In this document: positions 7,829 through 15,920 of the stretch, in pieces | Position numbering within the stretch: position 1 is the first letter of the stretch | Layout of the letters: each line of letters starts with the position of its first letter | Source: Nitrospira sp. UBA5698 | GTDB lineage: Bacteria; Nitrospirota; Nitrospiria; Nitrospirales; Nitrospiraceae | NCBI GenBank assembly: GCA_002420115.1 | Contig: DIHK01000026.1 | Location: 1 to 64,000, forward strand | Direction: 5' to 3' | Length of the DNA: 64,000 bases | Notes under the pieces: generated by a model | What the model was told of the DNA's origin: nothing | The model's database searches: none | Seen by the model: the letters and a program-made list of their open reading frames with translations, nothing else | Translations under genes and position numbers: made by a program

Positions 7829-10069
7829 CTACCAACCTCCTGACGCTCCGGGTGAGTTGCGAGACTTCTTCAGAACATCTCGTACAAACGACTGACATTG
7901 ATTTGTTGGAGTCCATTGACCAAGTGGACGGTCAAGTTCAAGAAATTTATTAACTTTATTCTCGTCAACGTTGTCCACCGCTTCACAACTCGCATTTGGT
8001 TGAATGCTTCTTCCGGAGTGATCCCTGATTTGCACTGGATCACCTGGCCAGTCACCGCTATTACCTACAGCATTACCACCCATCGGACCCATACCAGCTT
8101 CTACCGTGCCGGTCTTAATCCCATGGTGGTCAAATGGTAAGAAACCCAGGGCTGGTTGCCTGCAAATCTGAACTACAAGTCCATAGGGATCGACGTAGCG
8201 CAGTGGGTTATTAAAAACGTAGGCGTATATATTCACATCCCCGCCCTTGAACCCAATCGGATCCTCCGATATGAATCTCTGTAGTCTCGGATGATAGTAC
8301 CGCGCCCGGTAGTACATCAGCCCGGACCCATCGTCTTCACGCCCTGTGTACTTGTAGCTGTTGGTGCTGGCAACGCCAGTCTGCGAGGTAAACCCAAAGG
8401 GCTCATAGGTGTACTGCGTTTGGGGCGTGCCGGTGTTATCACCCAGAGCCACCGTGGAGCCAAGGGCATCCGGCAGTAACGCCCGCACGCCCACGCCATC
8501 CGTTCTCGTGAAGAACTCATCAATGCCGAGGCCGGTCAGGAGATTGGCCGTGACCGTCGCGCCGTTTTTCTCCTGCACAGGGTTGAACCCATCGTAGACA
8601 AAGTTCGTCGTCGTACCATTGATCGTTTTGCCGCTGCGTCGGCCGAAGCTGTCGTAGGTAAAGCTGGCTGCGAATCCTGTGGCGGTGATGCCGGTCAATT
8701 GATTGCGCACGTTCCACGTGTAGGTTGAGGTGCCACCCGCATCCGTCACGGTATTCAGATTCCCATTGAGGTCATAGTTCAGCGTATTGGTGCCGAAGAC
8801 CTTCTGTTGGTTATTGGCATTATACGTCGTCGTCGTGAGGGCCGGAGGGAGGTTTGACCGGGCGAAGGTGCCTCCGATGTTCGTGCGGCGGCCTGCGAGA
8901 TCATAACTGTAGGTCAGATCCCCCAGAACCGTCGCCCCTTGCTTGTACGTGAGACTCGTGAGGTCATTGGCATCGTTATAGCCGTACACGAGGTTGTTGC
9001 CGTTGGGATAGCTCACGCTCGTACGGCGGCTGGCATTGTCATAGCCGATCGTGACCGTACTGGTACCTTGCGTGATCGTGAGCAAGCGATCGGCATTGTC
9101 GAATCCATAGACGATCTGCGTTTGCCCGGCTACCGTCATCGTCGCCCGACGTGAGGCATTGTCATAGGTGTAGGTCACCGTCCCTTGGGGCGTCGTCTCA
9201 CTGGTGAGGAGATCCAATCCGTTATAGCCGCGCGTGATCGTGCCGGAGACCGTATCCACCACCTGCGTCAGGCGATCGCCCGCATCGAAGGTGTAGGTCG
9301 TGGAGGTGGTCCCGCCGTGATAGGTGGTGACACTGGGCCGATCCAAGACATCATATTGATAGGTGGTGGTCTGGCCCTTGCGATCAATCACGGTGGCCAG
9401 GTTGCTCATGCCGTCATAGGTGGCGGTTTCCGTATTCAGCAGGGCATCTTTGCGCGAGGTCGGCCGATCCCGCTTGTCGTAGCCAAAGATCGTGGCCTGG
9501 TTCTTCGCGTCCAGCACCTGCGTGAGATTGCCGTTATTGTCGTAGGTGAATTGCGTGATCCCTTTAATCGCATCGGTGAGCTTTTTCACGCGATCCATCG
9601 TATCGTACTCGACCAGGGTGCGATTCCCCAGCGGATCCGTGATCTGAGTGATCCGGCCCACCACGTCGCTCCAATAGGTGGTCGTGCGGTTCAGATGGTC
9701 GCGCACCGACCGGAGGATGCCCTGTTCATAGGTAAAGGTGGTCGTATGGGTCAAGGGATCGGTGATGGTCAGCGGCTGCCCAGACCCATTGTACGTGATC
9801 TGGGTAGTGTGGCCGAGATGGTTCATGATGGAGGTGAGCTGGCCCCGTTCATCATACCCAAAAGTCGTGACATGGTTGAGCGGATCCGTATAGGTCTTCA
9901 CCTGATTCCAGTCGGCGGTGTAGGTAAAGGTGTCCGTGACGGCCTGCGGGGTCCCGGCCAATCGTGTGACAGTCTTGAGATTGCCGAGGCTGTTGCCGAG
10001 GCGATTTTGAGGGCAGAGCTTGTTTTGTGCCTCGTCATTTTCGTGGCCATTCACTCTGCCGCCGAGCAT
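7829..10069 (-). CDS. RHS-repeat protein with C-terminal toxin-like tip, N-terminally truncated
   Basis: 746 codons. Residues ~40-560 are YD/RHS repeats (motifs such as YDERGQL, YNGLDLL, YDLAGRR). The conserved RHS core follows, with RYYHPRLQRFISEDPIGF, then NIYAYVFNNPL and DPYGL. The last ~115 residues (from about 632, bases 7829-8176) are a distinct tip with DHHGIKTGTVEAGMGP and TNQCQSFV. RHS proteins normally exceed 1,000 residues with a secretion or PAAR domain; here repeat homology stops near base 10,010, no ribosome site precedes the ATG, and no signal peptide exists. It is therefore either a fragment or an orphan cassette awaiting recombination. The frame is otherwise intact. The following gene is a likely immunity lipoprotein. 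Confidence 0.85.
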   Translation of the reverse strand: MLGGRVNGHENDEAQNKLCPQNRLGNSLGNLKTVTRLAGTPQAVTDTFTYTADWNQVKTYTDPLNHVTTFGYDERGQLTSIMNHLGHTTQITYNGSGQPLTITDPLTHTTTFTYEQGILRSVRDHLNRTTTYWSDVVGRITQITDPLGNRTLVEYDTMDRVKKLTDAIKGITQFTYDNNGNLTQVLDAKNQATIFGYDKRDRPTSRKDALLNTETATYDGMSNLATVIDRKGQTTTYQYDVLDRPSVTTYHGGTTSTTYTFDAGDRLTQVVDTVSGTITRGYNGLDLLTSETTPQGTVTYTYDNASRRATMTVAGQTQIVYGFDNADRLLTITQGTSTVTIGYDNASRRTSVSYPNGNNLVYGYNDANDLTSLTYKQGATVLGDLTYSYDLAGRRTNIGGTFARSNLPPALTTTTYNANNQQKVFGTNTLNYDLNGNLNTVTDAGGTSTYTWNVRNQLTGITATGFAASFTYDSFGRRSGKTINGTTTNFVYDGFNPVQEKNGATVTANLLTGLGIDEFFTRTDGVGVRALLPDALGSTVALGDNTGTPQTQYTYEPFGFTSQTGVASTNSYKYTGREDDGSGLMYYRARYYHPRLQRFISEDPIGFKGGDVNIYAYVFNNPLRYVDPYGLVVQICRQPALGFLPFDHHGIKTGTVEAGMGPMGGNAVGNSGDWPGDPVQIRDHSGRSIQPNASCEAVDNVDENKVNKFLELDRPLGQWTPTNQCQSFVRDVLKKSRNSPGASGGW
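8428..9126 (-). repeat. ~700-base RHS duplication, copy 2 (inside the intact frame)
   Basis: The partner of 6653-7351, in the same orientation. Both copies keep the same reading frame. Differences are mostly silent or conservative in the translation (for example TVGYDTASRR versus TIGYDNASRR). Confidence 0.8.
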
Positions 10070-10302
10070 GCAGTGAACGAGGTGCCGCGTCTGAGCGCCC
10101 TACACATCGGCTGGTACCCAGTCCAAGGCCTCCTCGCCCCAATCTTTCCAATACACGAGTGATTGTACCGCCTGCTGTGCGGGACGCAACGAAAATGGCA
10201 GTTTACTGGTGATCGATAGGTGCACATCAAGCTTACGCTCAACGGAAGATTTCCTGTTCAAACCGTCCCCGTCGCAATTTGCAATCGCTCGGCTTCGTCC
10301 GT
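10070..10302. other. Junction between RHS fragment and tRNA-thiolase gene
   Basis: No convincing gene. A minus-strand frame of ~60 codons ends with TAG at 10100-10102 and would encode a tail with SLVYWKDWGEEALDWVPADV. It could be the 3' remnant of a gene truncated by the RHS insertion, but no family was recognised. The promoter of the rightward gene at 10303 should also lie here. Confidence 0.3.
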
Positions 10303-11253
10303 ATGATCACGCCAATGAACTGCACAAAATGTAAGACCAAAGCCGTGCTGAAATTGCCACGTCACAACGCAGCGTTCTGTAAGAGCTGCTTTAACTCTTT
10401 CACGCAAGATCAAGTGGTACGCGCGATCAAGTCGCAAGAGATGTTTAGGAAGGATGACCGCATTCTTGTGGCTGTGTCAGGAGGAAAGGATAGTCTGGCC
10501 TTGTGGGATATTCTCATGAAGCTCGGCTATAAGGCCGACGCGCTCTATGTGAATCTCGGTATCCCGGGCTATTCGGATCGCTCGAAAGACAAAGTTCAGC
10601 GCTATGCCGAAACGGTCGCCGCACCCTATGGCGCCACCCTGCACCTTCATACTGTTGAACAAACTGAAGGCGCCGGGATTAAAGAATTGGCGCAGCTCGT
10701 GCGTCGCCCGACCTGTAGTACCTGCGGCACCATCAAACGCTATCAATTTAATCGCGTCGCGATCGAGCAGGATTATGACGTGATGGCGACCGGCCACAAT
10801 CTCGATGATGAGGCTGCTCGGCTGCTCGGCAACGTGCTCCATTGGCAAGAGGAGTATCTTGATAAACAGAGCCCCAACCTTCCTGCCTCAATCGAAGGCT
10901 TTGCCAAAAAGGTGAAGCCCCTCTATCGATTGACGGAGCGGGAACTCGCCGCCTACTGCGTGCTCAACGGCATTGATTACATCGTGGATGAATGTCCGAT
11001 GGCGCAGGGCGCGCGTACCCTCCTCTATAAGGAGGTGCTCAACCGGCTGGAGACGGAATCCCCCGGGACGAAACAATACTTCTATTGGGGGTTTTTGGAG
11101 AAGCAGCGCAAGAAGGCACCGACCAACGCGACCATGACGGAGAAAGACCAGGCCTCGCTCCATCCCTGCCCCACTTGCGGGCAACCCACCACTGGCGAAA
11201 CCTGCTCCTATTGTAAACTGATGGCGCGGGCCAAGGCCGCACCGGCACGCTGA
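10303..11253 (+). CDS. TtuA/TtcA-family tRNA 2-thiolation enzyme
   Basis: 316 residues from the ATG at 10303; an in-frame TTG lies at 10279 and another ATG at 10315. An N-terminal zinc finger (C7, C10, C26, C29) is followed by the PP-loop SGGKDS (59-64) that adenylates the tRNA base. Cys138, Cys141 (CSTC) and Cys231 (DECPMA) are in the positions of the iron-sulfur cluster ligands of TtuA. A second C-terminal zinc finger (CPTCG and CSYC) ends the protein. This layout matches TtuA/Ncs6-type enzymes that make 2-thiouridine or 5-methyl-2-thiouridine in tRNA, more than TtcA. The thiolated position cannot be told from sequence. Confidence 0.88.
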   Translation: MITPMNCTKCKTKAVLKLPRHNAAFCKSCFNSFTQDQVVRAIKSQEMFRKDDRILVAVSGGKDSLALWDILMKLGYKADALYVNLGIPGYSDRSKDKVQRYAETVAAPYGATLHLHTVEQTEGAGIKELAQLVRRPTCSTCGTIKRYQFNRVAIEQDYDVMATGHNLDDEAARLLGNVLHWQEEYLDKQSPNLPASIEGFAKKVKPLYRLTERELAAYCVLNGIDYIVDECPMAQGARTLLYKEVLNRLETESPGTKQYFYWGFLEKQRKKAPTNATMTEKDQASLHPCPTCGQPTTGETCSYCKLMARAKAAPAR

Positions 11254-11339
11254 CCCATTCGGCTCTTGCAAACCTTGTGCGCACTCCGTAAGCTGAGTAG
11301 CAAGGACAGCTTTTTGAACTCTCCACTAACGGACGTTGT

Positions 11340-12389
11340 ATGGGGACGGCTCCGCAAGATTACTATCAGACACTCGGTGTTTCCCGCACGGCTTCAGCTG
11401 ACGAGATCAAGAAAGCGTTTCGTCGGCTCGCCCGCCAATACCATCCCGACCTTCATTCTGGTTCGAAGAAGGCCGAGATGGAAAAGAAATTTAAAGAGTT
11501 GAATGAAGCGCAGGAGGTCCTCACCGATCCTGAAAAGCGAAAGAAGTACGATCAGTATGGGAGTGAGTGGGATCAAGCTCAAGCATTTGAAAAGGCGCGT
11601 CAGCAAGCTTGGACCAGAGGTGCGAGCAGTCCGTGGGATGTTGACCAAGACCCCAACAGTCGTGGTGGTTCGGGGGAGCACTTCTCAGATTTCTTTGAGA
11701 GTCTCTTTGGTAATCGCAAACAGGGGACGGGAGGGCGCGGTGAGAGCGGACGAGCTGGGCAGGATTTAGAGACGGAAGTGCAGTTAACCTTACGTGAAGT
11801 CCTGACCGGTGTCGTGAAGCGGGTGAATCTTCGGGAACCTCAAACCTGTTCCACCTGTCAGGGGCATGGCACGGTTCGAGGGCGACCGTGCGGAGCCTGC
11901 CAGGGAACCGGGCGAACGATCGGTCACAAGACGATTGAAGTACGAATCCCCGCTGGTGTGCAGGACGGAACTCGTGTCAGAGTCGCGGGGAAAGGTCAGC
12001 TGGGGAGCGATGGTGGCAAGCGTGGCGATCTCTATCTGTTGGTGAGTATGGCCACTGATCCGATTTTTCGTCGGCAGGGTTCGGATCTCCATGTCACCCT
12101 CCCCATCTATCCGTGGGAAGCGATTCTCGGCGCGGATGTGACGGCCCCCACCTTGACAGAGCCGGTGAAAGTCAAGGTGCCGCCTGGGAGCAAGGCTGAT
12201 GCAAAACTTCGACTCAAGGGGAAAGGACTTCCCTCGGCTACCGGGGGAGCAGGAGATCTCTTCCTGGCATTGCAGATTGTGATGCCGACGATGGCCACGG
12301 AAGAAGAACGAATCCTCTACGAACGGTTGAGCAAACAACGGCATCCGGATCCCCGCGCAGAACTCCTCCATCAGGCACAACGCTATTAG
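11340..12389 (+). CDS. DnaJ-family cochaperone with half zinc finger
   Basis: 349 residues. The J domain (residues ~6-73) has the HPD motif at 35-37 needed to stimulate DnaK ATPase. A Gly/Phe-poor linker (~95-140) leads to a zinc region with only two CxxCxGxG motifs (CSTCQGHG at 170-177 and CGACQGTG at 184-191), where classical DnaJ has four. The two C-terminal beta-sandwich substrate-binding domains are complete. It is thus between type I DnaJ and CbpA-like type II proteins. The housekeeping dnaJ normally sits with dnaK or grpE, which are not present here, so this is probably a second J protein. The start has no strong ribosome site. Confidence 0.9.
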   Translation: MGTAPQDYYQTLGVSRTASADEIKKAFRRLARQYHPDLHSGSKKAEMEKKFKELNEAQEVLTDPEKRKKYDQYGSEWDQAQAFEKARQQAWTRGASSPWDVDQDPNSRGGSGEHFSDFFESLFGNRKQGTGGRGESGRAGQDLETEVQLTLREVLTGVVKRVNLREPQTCSTCQGHGTVRGRPCGACQGTGRTIGHKTIEVRIPAGVQDGTRVRVAGKGQLGSDGGKRGDLYLLVSMATDPIFRRQGSDLHVTLPIYPWEAILGADVTAPTLTEPVKVKVPPGSKADAKLRLKGKGLPSATGGAGDLFLALQIVMPTMATEEERILYERLSKQRHPDPRAELLHQAQRY

Positions 12390-12725
12390 CCGCATTCGCG
12401 TGAAGCGTATCTCGTGAAGCGTCATACGTTTCTTTAATTCCAAGTTTCAGGTTTCACGTTCAACGTTTCACCTTGTGCGGAGACCTGAAACCTCAAACAT
12501 GAAACGTGAAACCGTTGACCGAGGCGCTTCACGTTTCACGAACGCCAGCTAGTGTTCTGGATGTGAAGCGACGGCGATCGAGGTCAAGAGGCGTGTCCCG
12601 CATCCTGTGAGAGACCACAGGGCCACCACTTCGACACGCATGATGAAGTCGAATCGGTCGCTTGCGTTGGAGCGCGTGCTGTGGCAAGCTTCGGGCGAGG
12701 GGCTTCCAAACCAAGGAGGAAATGC
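12390..12725. other. Intergenic region holding a dispersed repeat and the leader of the Spy-like gene
   Basis: About 336 bases. The first 150 are rich in TTTCACGTT/AACGTGAAA words in both orientations and include repeat copy B at 12451-12540. The rest (12541-12712) shows no gene and should contain the promoter of the gene at 12726, whose AAGGAGGA ribosome site is at 12713-12720. Confidence 0.6.
12451..12540 (+). repeat. Dispersed intergenic repeat, copy B
   Basis: A ~90-base element homologous to the minus strand of 2751-2844. Left half words (GTTTCACGTTCAACGTTTCA) are complementary in part to right half words (GAAACGTGAAACCGTTGA), so it can fold back on itself. It lies downstream of the dnaJ-like gene. 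Similar short words also occur just before it (12405-12450). Confidence 0.75.
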
Positions 12726-13385
12726 ATGAAGTCAGTTACGAAGACGGCAACGGTTACAGTTCTGTCGGCCTGTCTGTTGGTGTTGGGTGTACCCAGTCTG
12801 TGGGCGAATGATCCAAGCTATGGCCATGCAGGCGGTGGGCATGGTGCCGGTGGCAGTCATGGGTACGGGAAAGGGATGATGCATTCCGGGACCGGCCATT
12901 TGATACGACATTTGTTGAAGCATGAGAAAGATATTGGACTCAGTGCTGATCAGGTTACAAAGCTCAAAGAGCTGCAGTTGAATCTTGACCGTGTCCGGAT
13001 CAAGACAGAAGCGGATATTCAGATTGCTGAACGTGAGGTCAAAGCGCTGACTGATGAGGAGAAGTCGGATTTGGGAGCGATCGAGGCCAAACTGAGACAG
13101 AGCGAAGACCTTCAAATCGGATTACGCATGGCGGCCATTAAGGCTCGCCGCGATGTGATGGCGGTCTTGACCCCGGAACAGCGTGCGAAGGAAAAGTCCG
13201 AGCATGAGAAAGTGATGGACCAACATAAAGGCTCAGGGATGCATCATGGCGGGGCCATGTCCTATGGGAGCAATCCCCACGGTGCGAGCCCTCATGGCGC
13301 CAATCCACATGGGAGCAACCCTCACGGGAAGAATCCGCATGAGGTAGCACCTCCGACATCGCCGAACAACATGTCTGTGCAGTAA
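12726..13385 (+). CDS. Spy/CpxP-like periplasmic protein with His-rich tail
   Basis: 219 residues. The start at 12726 is fixed by AAGGAGGA five bases upstream. A Sec signal peptide ends near SLWA (about residue 27). A Gly/His-rich segment ([17 protein letters not shown]) is followed by a helical LTxxQ-type region containing [17 protein letters not shown] and VLTPEQRAK, typical of Spy/CpxP/ZraP periplasmic proteins. The C-terminal part has five pentapeptide repeats of the form xNPHG plus other His clusters. Relatives act as ATP-independent periplasmic chaperones or metal sensors; the histidines suggest metal binding here. It lies 17 bases before ilvD on the same strand, but a functional link is not evident. 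Confidence 0.8.
   Translation: MKSVTKTATVTVLSACLLVLGVPSLWANDPSYGHAGGGHGAGGSHGYGKGMMHSGTGHLIRHLLKHEKDIGLSADQVTKLKELQLNLDRVRIKTEADIQIAEREVKALTDEEKSDLGAIEAKLRQSEDLQIGLRMAAIKARRDVMAVLTPEQRAKEKSEHEKVMDQHKGSGMHHGGAMSYGSNPHGASPHGANPHGSNPHGKNPHEVAPPTSPNNMSVQ
13266..13340 (+). repeat. Five tandem 15-base units encoding xxPHG
   Basis: In-frame repeat encoding [25 protein letters not shown] (residues 181-205 of the Spy-like protein). Units diverge mainly at third codon positions, so the peptide rather than the DNA is conserved. Confidence 0.85.
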
Positions 13386-13402
13386 GAGGACATCAACGAC
13401 CC

Positions 13403-15076
13403 ATGAAAAAACAAGTGAAACTTCAGAGTCATGATCTCTTGGTGGGGCCCGGACGTGCCCCGGCTCGAGCAATGTTGAAAGCCGTCGGCTTTACGGACGA
13501 CGACTTGACAAAACCAATTGTAGGCGTCGCTAACACGTGGATTGAGGTCATGCCCTGCAATTTCCATCTGCGCCGGCTGTCAGAACGAGTGAAAGCCGGT
13601 ATCCGAGCTGCCGGTGGGACTCCAATTGAGTACAATACCATCGCCGTGTCCGATGGAATTTCCATGGGGACCGAGGGGATGAAAGCCTCACTCATCAGCC
13701 GTGAGGTCATCGCTGATTCAATTGAACTCGTTGCACGTGGGCATTTGTTTGATGCGGTCGTGGCACTGTCCGGCTGCGATAAGACGATCCCCGGCACGGT
13801 CATGGCCCTCGCCCGGTTGAACGTGCCGTCGCTCATGCTGTATGGCGGGTCGATTATGCCGGGGCAGTTTCAGGGGCATGATGTGACCATTCAAGATGTC
13901 TTTGAAGCCGTCGGCAAGCATGCCTCAGGAAAAATGACCGATGCCGAACTCAAAGATTTGGAGGACCACGCTTGTCCGGGGCCTGGAGCCTGTGGCGGTC
14001 AGTTTACGGCGAATACCATGGCCATTGCCTTCGAGTTTCTTGGGATTTCGCCCATGGGCCGCAATGGAGTACCCGCCATGGATGGGCGGAAGGATGACGT
14101 GGCGTTTGAGTGCGGCAAGATGGTGATGGAGCTGGTGAAGCAGGACCTTCGTCCTCGCCAGCTGATTACTCGCAAGTCACTGGAGAATGCCATTGCCGCG
14201 GTCGCCACGACCGGTGGCTCCACGAATGCCGTGCTGCATCTTCTCGCGATCGCTCGGGAAGCCGGAATCAAGCTGAGCATCGACGACTTCGACCGGATCA
14301 ACCGCAAGGTTCCCCTCTTAGCTGATCTGAAACCAGGCGGTCGGTTCGCTGCGGCGGATCTCTATGCTGCTGGGGGTACGACCTTAGTTGCCAAGCGATT
14401 ACTCGATGCCGGGTTACTCCACGGGAATCAGCCGACTGTCACCGGTCGGACGATCGGTGAAGAGGCGTCGCAGGCTCGTGAAGCCTCCGGGCAGCAAGTG
14501 TTGCGTCCCCTCACCCATCCGATCAAGCCAACCGGCGGCCTTGTCATCTTGAAAGGAAACTTGGCGCCGGAGGGCTGTGTGGTCAAAGTAGCCGGCCATT
14601 CGATGACGAAGTTTCAAGGACCGGCGAAGGTCTACGATCAGGAAGAAGACGCCTTTGTGGCGGTCAATGCTGGGCAAATCAAGGCCGGTGACGTTGTCGT
14701 CATTCGGTACGAAGGCCCCTCAGGTGGTCCCGGGATGCGCGAGATGCTTGGTGTGACGGCGGCGATCGTCGGCGCAGGGCTCGGTGATTCTGTTGCCTTA
14801 CTCACCGATGGCCGTTTTTCCGGTGCCACGCATGGACTCATGGCCGGTCATGTGGCGCCTGAGGCGGTGAAGGGCGGACCTATTGCGGCGGTCAAGAACG
14901 GCGACATCATCACCTTTGATATTCCCAAACGCCGCCTTGATGTGAAGCTCTCGCAAAGGGAGATCACGGCTCGATTGAAGAAGGTCAAACGACCGACTCC
15001 TCGATACACGTCCGGAGTCATGGGAAAGTATGCGAGACACGTCTCTTCTGCTTCGGAAGGTGCCGTGACGAGTTGA
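13403..15076 (+). CDS. ilvD: Dihydroxy-acid dehydratase
   Basis: 557 residues, full length for IlvD. It catalyses the dehydration of 2,3-dihydroxy-isovalerate and -methylvalerate in valine and isoleucine synthesis. Conserved iron-sulfur and active-site motifs are visible: SGCDKTIPG near residue 118, [19 protein letters not shown] near 190, and the C-terminal [10 protein letters not shown]. An AGAGGA ribosome site precedes the ATG. Other ilv genes are not next to it. Confidence 0.97.
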   Translation: MKKQVKLQSHDLLVGPGRAPARAMLKAVGFTDDDLTKPIVGVANTWIEVMPCNFHLRRLSERVKAGIRAAGGTPIEYNTIAVSDGISMGTEGMKASLISREVIADSIELVARGHLFDAVVALSGCDKTIPGTVMALARLNVPSLMLYGGSIMPGQFQGHDVTIQDVFEAVGKHASGKMTDAELKDLEDHACPGPGACGGQFTANTMAIAFEFLGISPMGRNGVPAMDGRKDDVAFECGKMVMELVKQDLRPRQLITRKSLENAIAAVATTGGSTNAVLHLLAIAREAGIKLSIDDFDRINRKVPLLADLKPGGRFAAADLYAAGGTTLVAKRLLDAGLLHGNQPTVTGRTIGEEASQAREASGQQVLRPLTHPIKPTGGLVILKGNLAPEGCVVKVAGHSMTKFQGPAKVYDQEEDAFVAVNAGQIKAGDVVVIRYEGPSGGPGMREMLGVTAAIVGAGLGDSVALLTDGRFSGATHGLMAGHVAPEAVKGGPIAAVKNGDIITFDIPKRRLDVKLSQREITARLKKVKRPTPRYTSGVMGKYARHVSSASEGAVTS

Positions 15077-15087
15077 GCACCGGGGAA

Positions 15088-15113
15088 GGCTCAAACTTGT
15101 GGTTTTTTGAGCC
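15088..15113. terminator. Possible hairpin between convergent ilvD and methyltransferase genes
   Basis: GGCTCAAA (15088-15095) and TTTGAGCC (15106-15113) form an 8-base stem with a 10-base loop, 12 bases after the ilvD stop and overlapping the 3' end of the opposing gene. There is no clear U-tract after the stem on either strand, so intrinsic termination is uncertain. Confidence 0.3.
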
Positions 15114-15852
15114 AGAGTGTGATGACACTGGTTACGGCATCCTCATATGTATATCGGTGTAGGTATGGAAGTGAAGGAAGCGCTTCGGCAATAACATGGC
15201 TCACCGTGGATTCTTGGTGTTCAATCACGAATCCCGCCCCGGTAAACAGTCTGATCCAGTCTGATTTTCTTAGCCTATTGGTGTAAGAGCTGCGGTTCGA
15301 CTTCATCAGATTCCAGAGCCACTCAGGATAGCGGAGGCAATCGAATAGCTTCAGTGGTTGTGGGGGGTGCAACCCGTAGTACGAATGATCGCCGAGATCA
15401 ATCAGAGCAACGAGGTGCCCACCGGTGCGTAGTACCCGAAAGCATTCTGCGACGGTCATAGCTGGGTGGCGCACATGCTCAAGAGCGGTATGGGACCAGA
15501 TACAATCGAAACGACAAGAATCGAATGGGAGCCGCCGGCCATCATAGATGATATAACGGACCCGTTTTCTCTTCGCCAGCATCTCAGGAACGTACCTCAA
15601 CACATCCACAGCCGTAGAATTGGCCGCTCCTGCCGTGAGTGCTTTTTCCAAGACATCCAAGCTCTGTCCAGGCCCAATCTCCAATACCTCCTTTCCAAGA
15701 GGCGGATCAAATCGGCTGTATATCTTAAACACTTCATCTACCTTTCCTGAATCGGAGTTGATTCCTGTCAGGTGGTATCGCTGAATCAAGTGAGAAATTG
15801 GCTTCAATCCAAGAAGCAGATTATGAAGGATCTCAAATGGGACAAACGTCAT
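15091..15852 (-). CDS. Class I SAM-dependent methyltransferase
   Basis: 253 residues. Motif I is VLEIGPGQSLDVLEKA; the later FDCIWSHTALEHVRHP and FRVLRTGGHLVALIDLGD are motifs of the Methyltransf_11 group. The C-terminal half includes a variable acceptor region (SSYTNRLRKSDWIRLFTGAG). It is the last gene of the leftward polysaccharide block, 68 bases beyond the preceding gene's stop. Substrate is likely a sugar or lipid-linked sugar by context only. Confidence 0.82.
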   Translation of the reverse strand: MTFVPFEILHNLLLGLKPISHLIQRYHLTGINSDSGKVDEVFKIYSRFDPPLGKEVLEIGPGQSLDVLEKALTAGAANSTAVDVLRYVPEMLAKRKRVRYIIYDGRRLPFDSCRFDCIWSHTALEHVRHPAMTVAECFRVLRTGGHLVALIDLGDHSYYGLHPPQPLKLFDCLRYPEWLWNLMKSNRSSYTNRLRKSDWIRLFTGAGFVIEHQESTVSHVIAEALPSLPYLHRYTYEDAVTSVITLWLKKPQV

Positions 15853-15920
15853 GATTCAATGGCGTCGAGGCGTGACGTGCGTGAGGAGGTCCATTTAAGT
15901 TGGTGTTCGCTGAATTGTGC

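Noticed and set aside
9185..10162. A 325-codon open frame on the plus strand opposite the RHS gene
   Set aside because: It is the mirror of a repetitive coding sequence; its composition is low in complexity and no ribosome site or family is visible.
10100..10302. Minus-strand tail encoding SLVYWKDWGEEALDWVPADV as a truncated gene
   Set aside because: Plausible as a remnant, but no recognisable family and too short to support a call; noted only in the junction entry.
13266..13340. Short tandem repeats considered as a CRISPR or VNTR array
   Set aside because: Units are 15 bases, contiguous, in frame and without spacers; they encode a peptide repeat.
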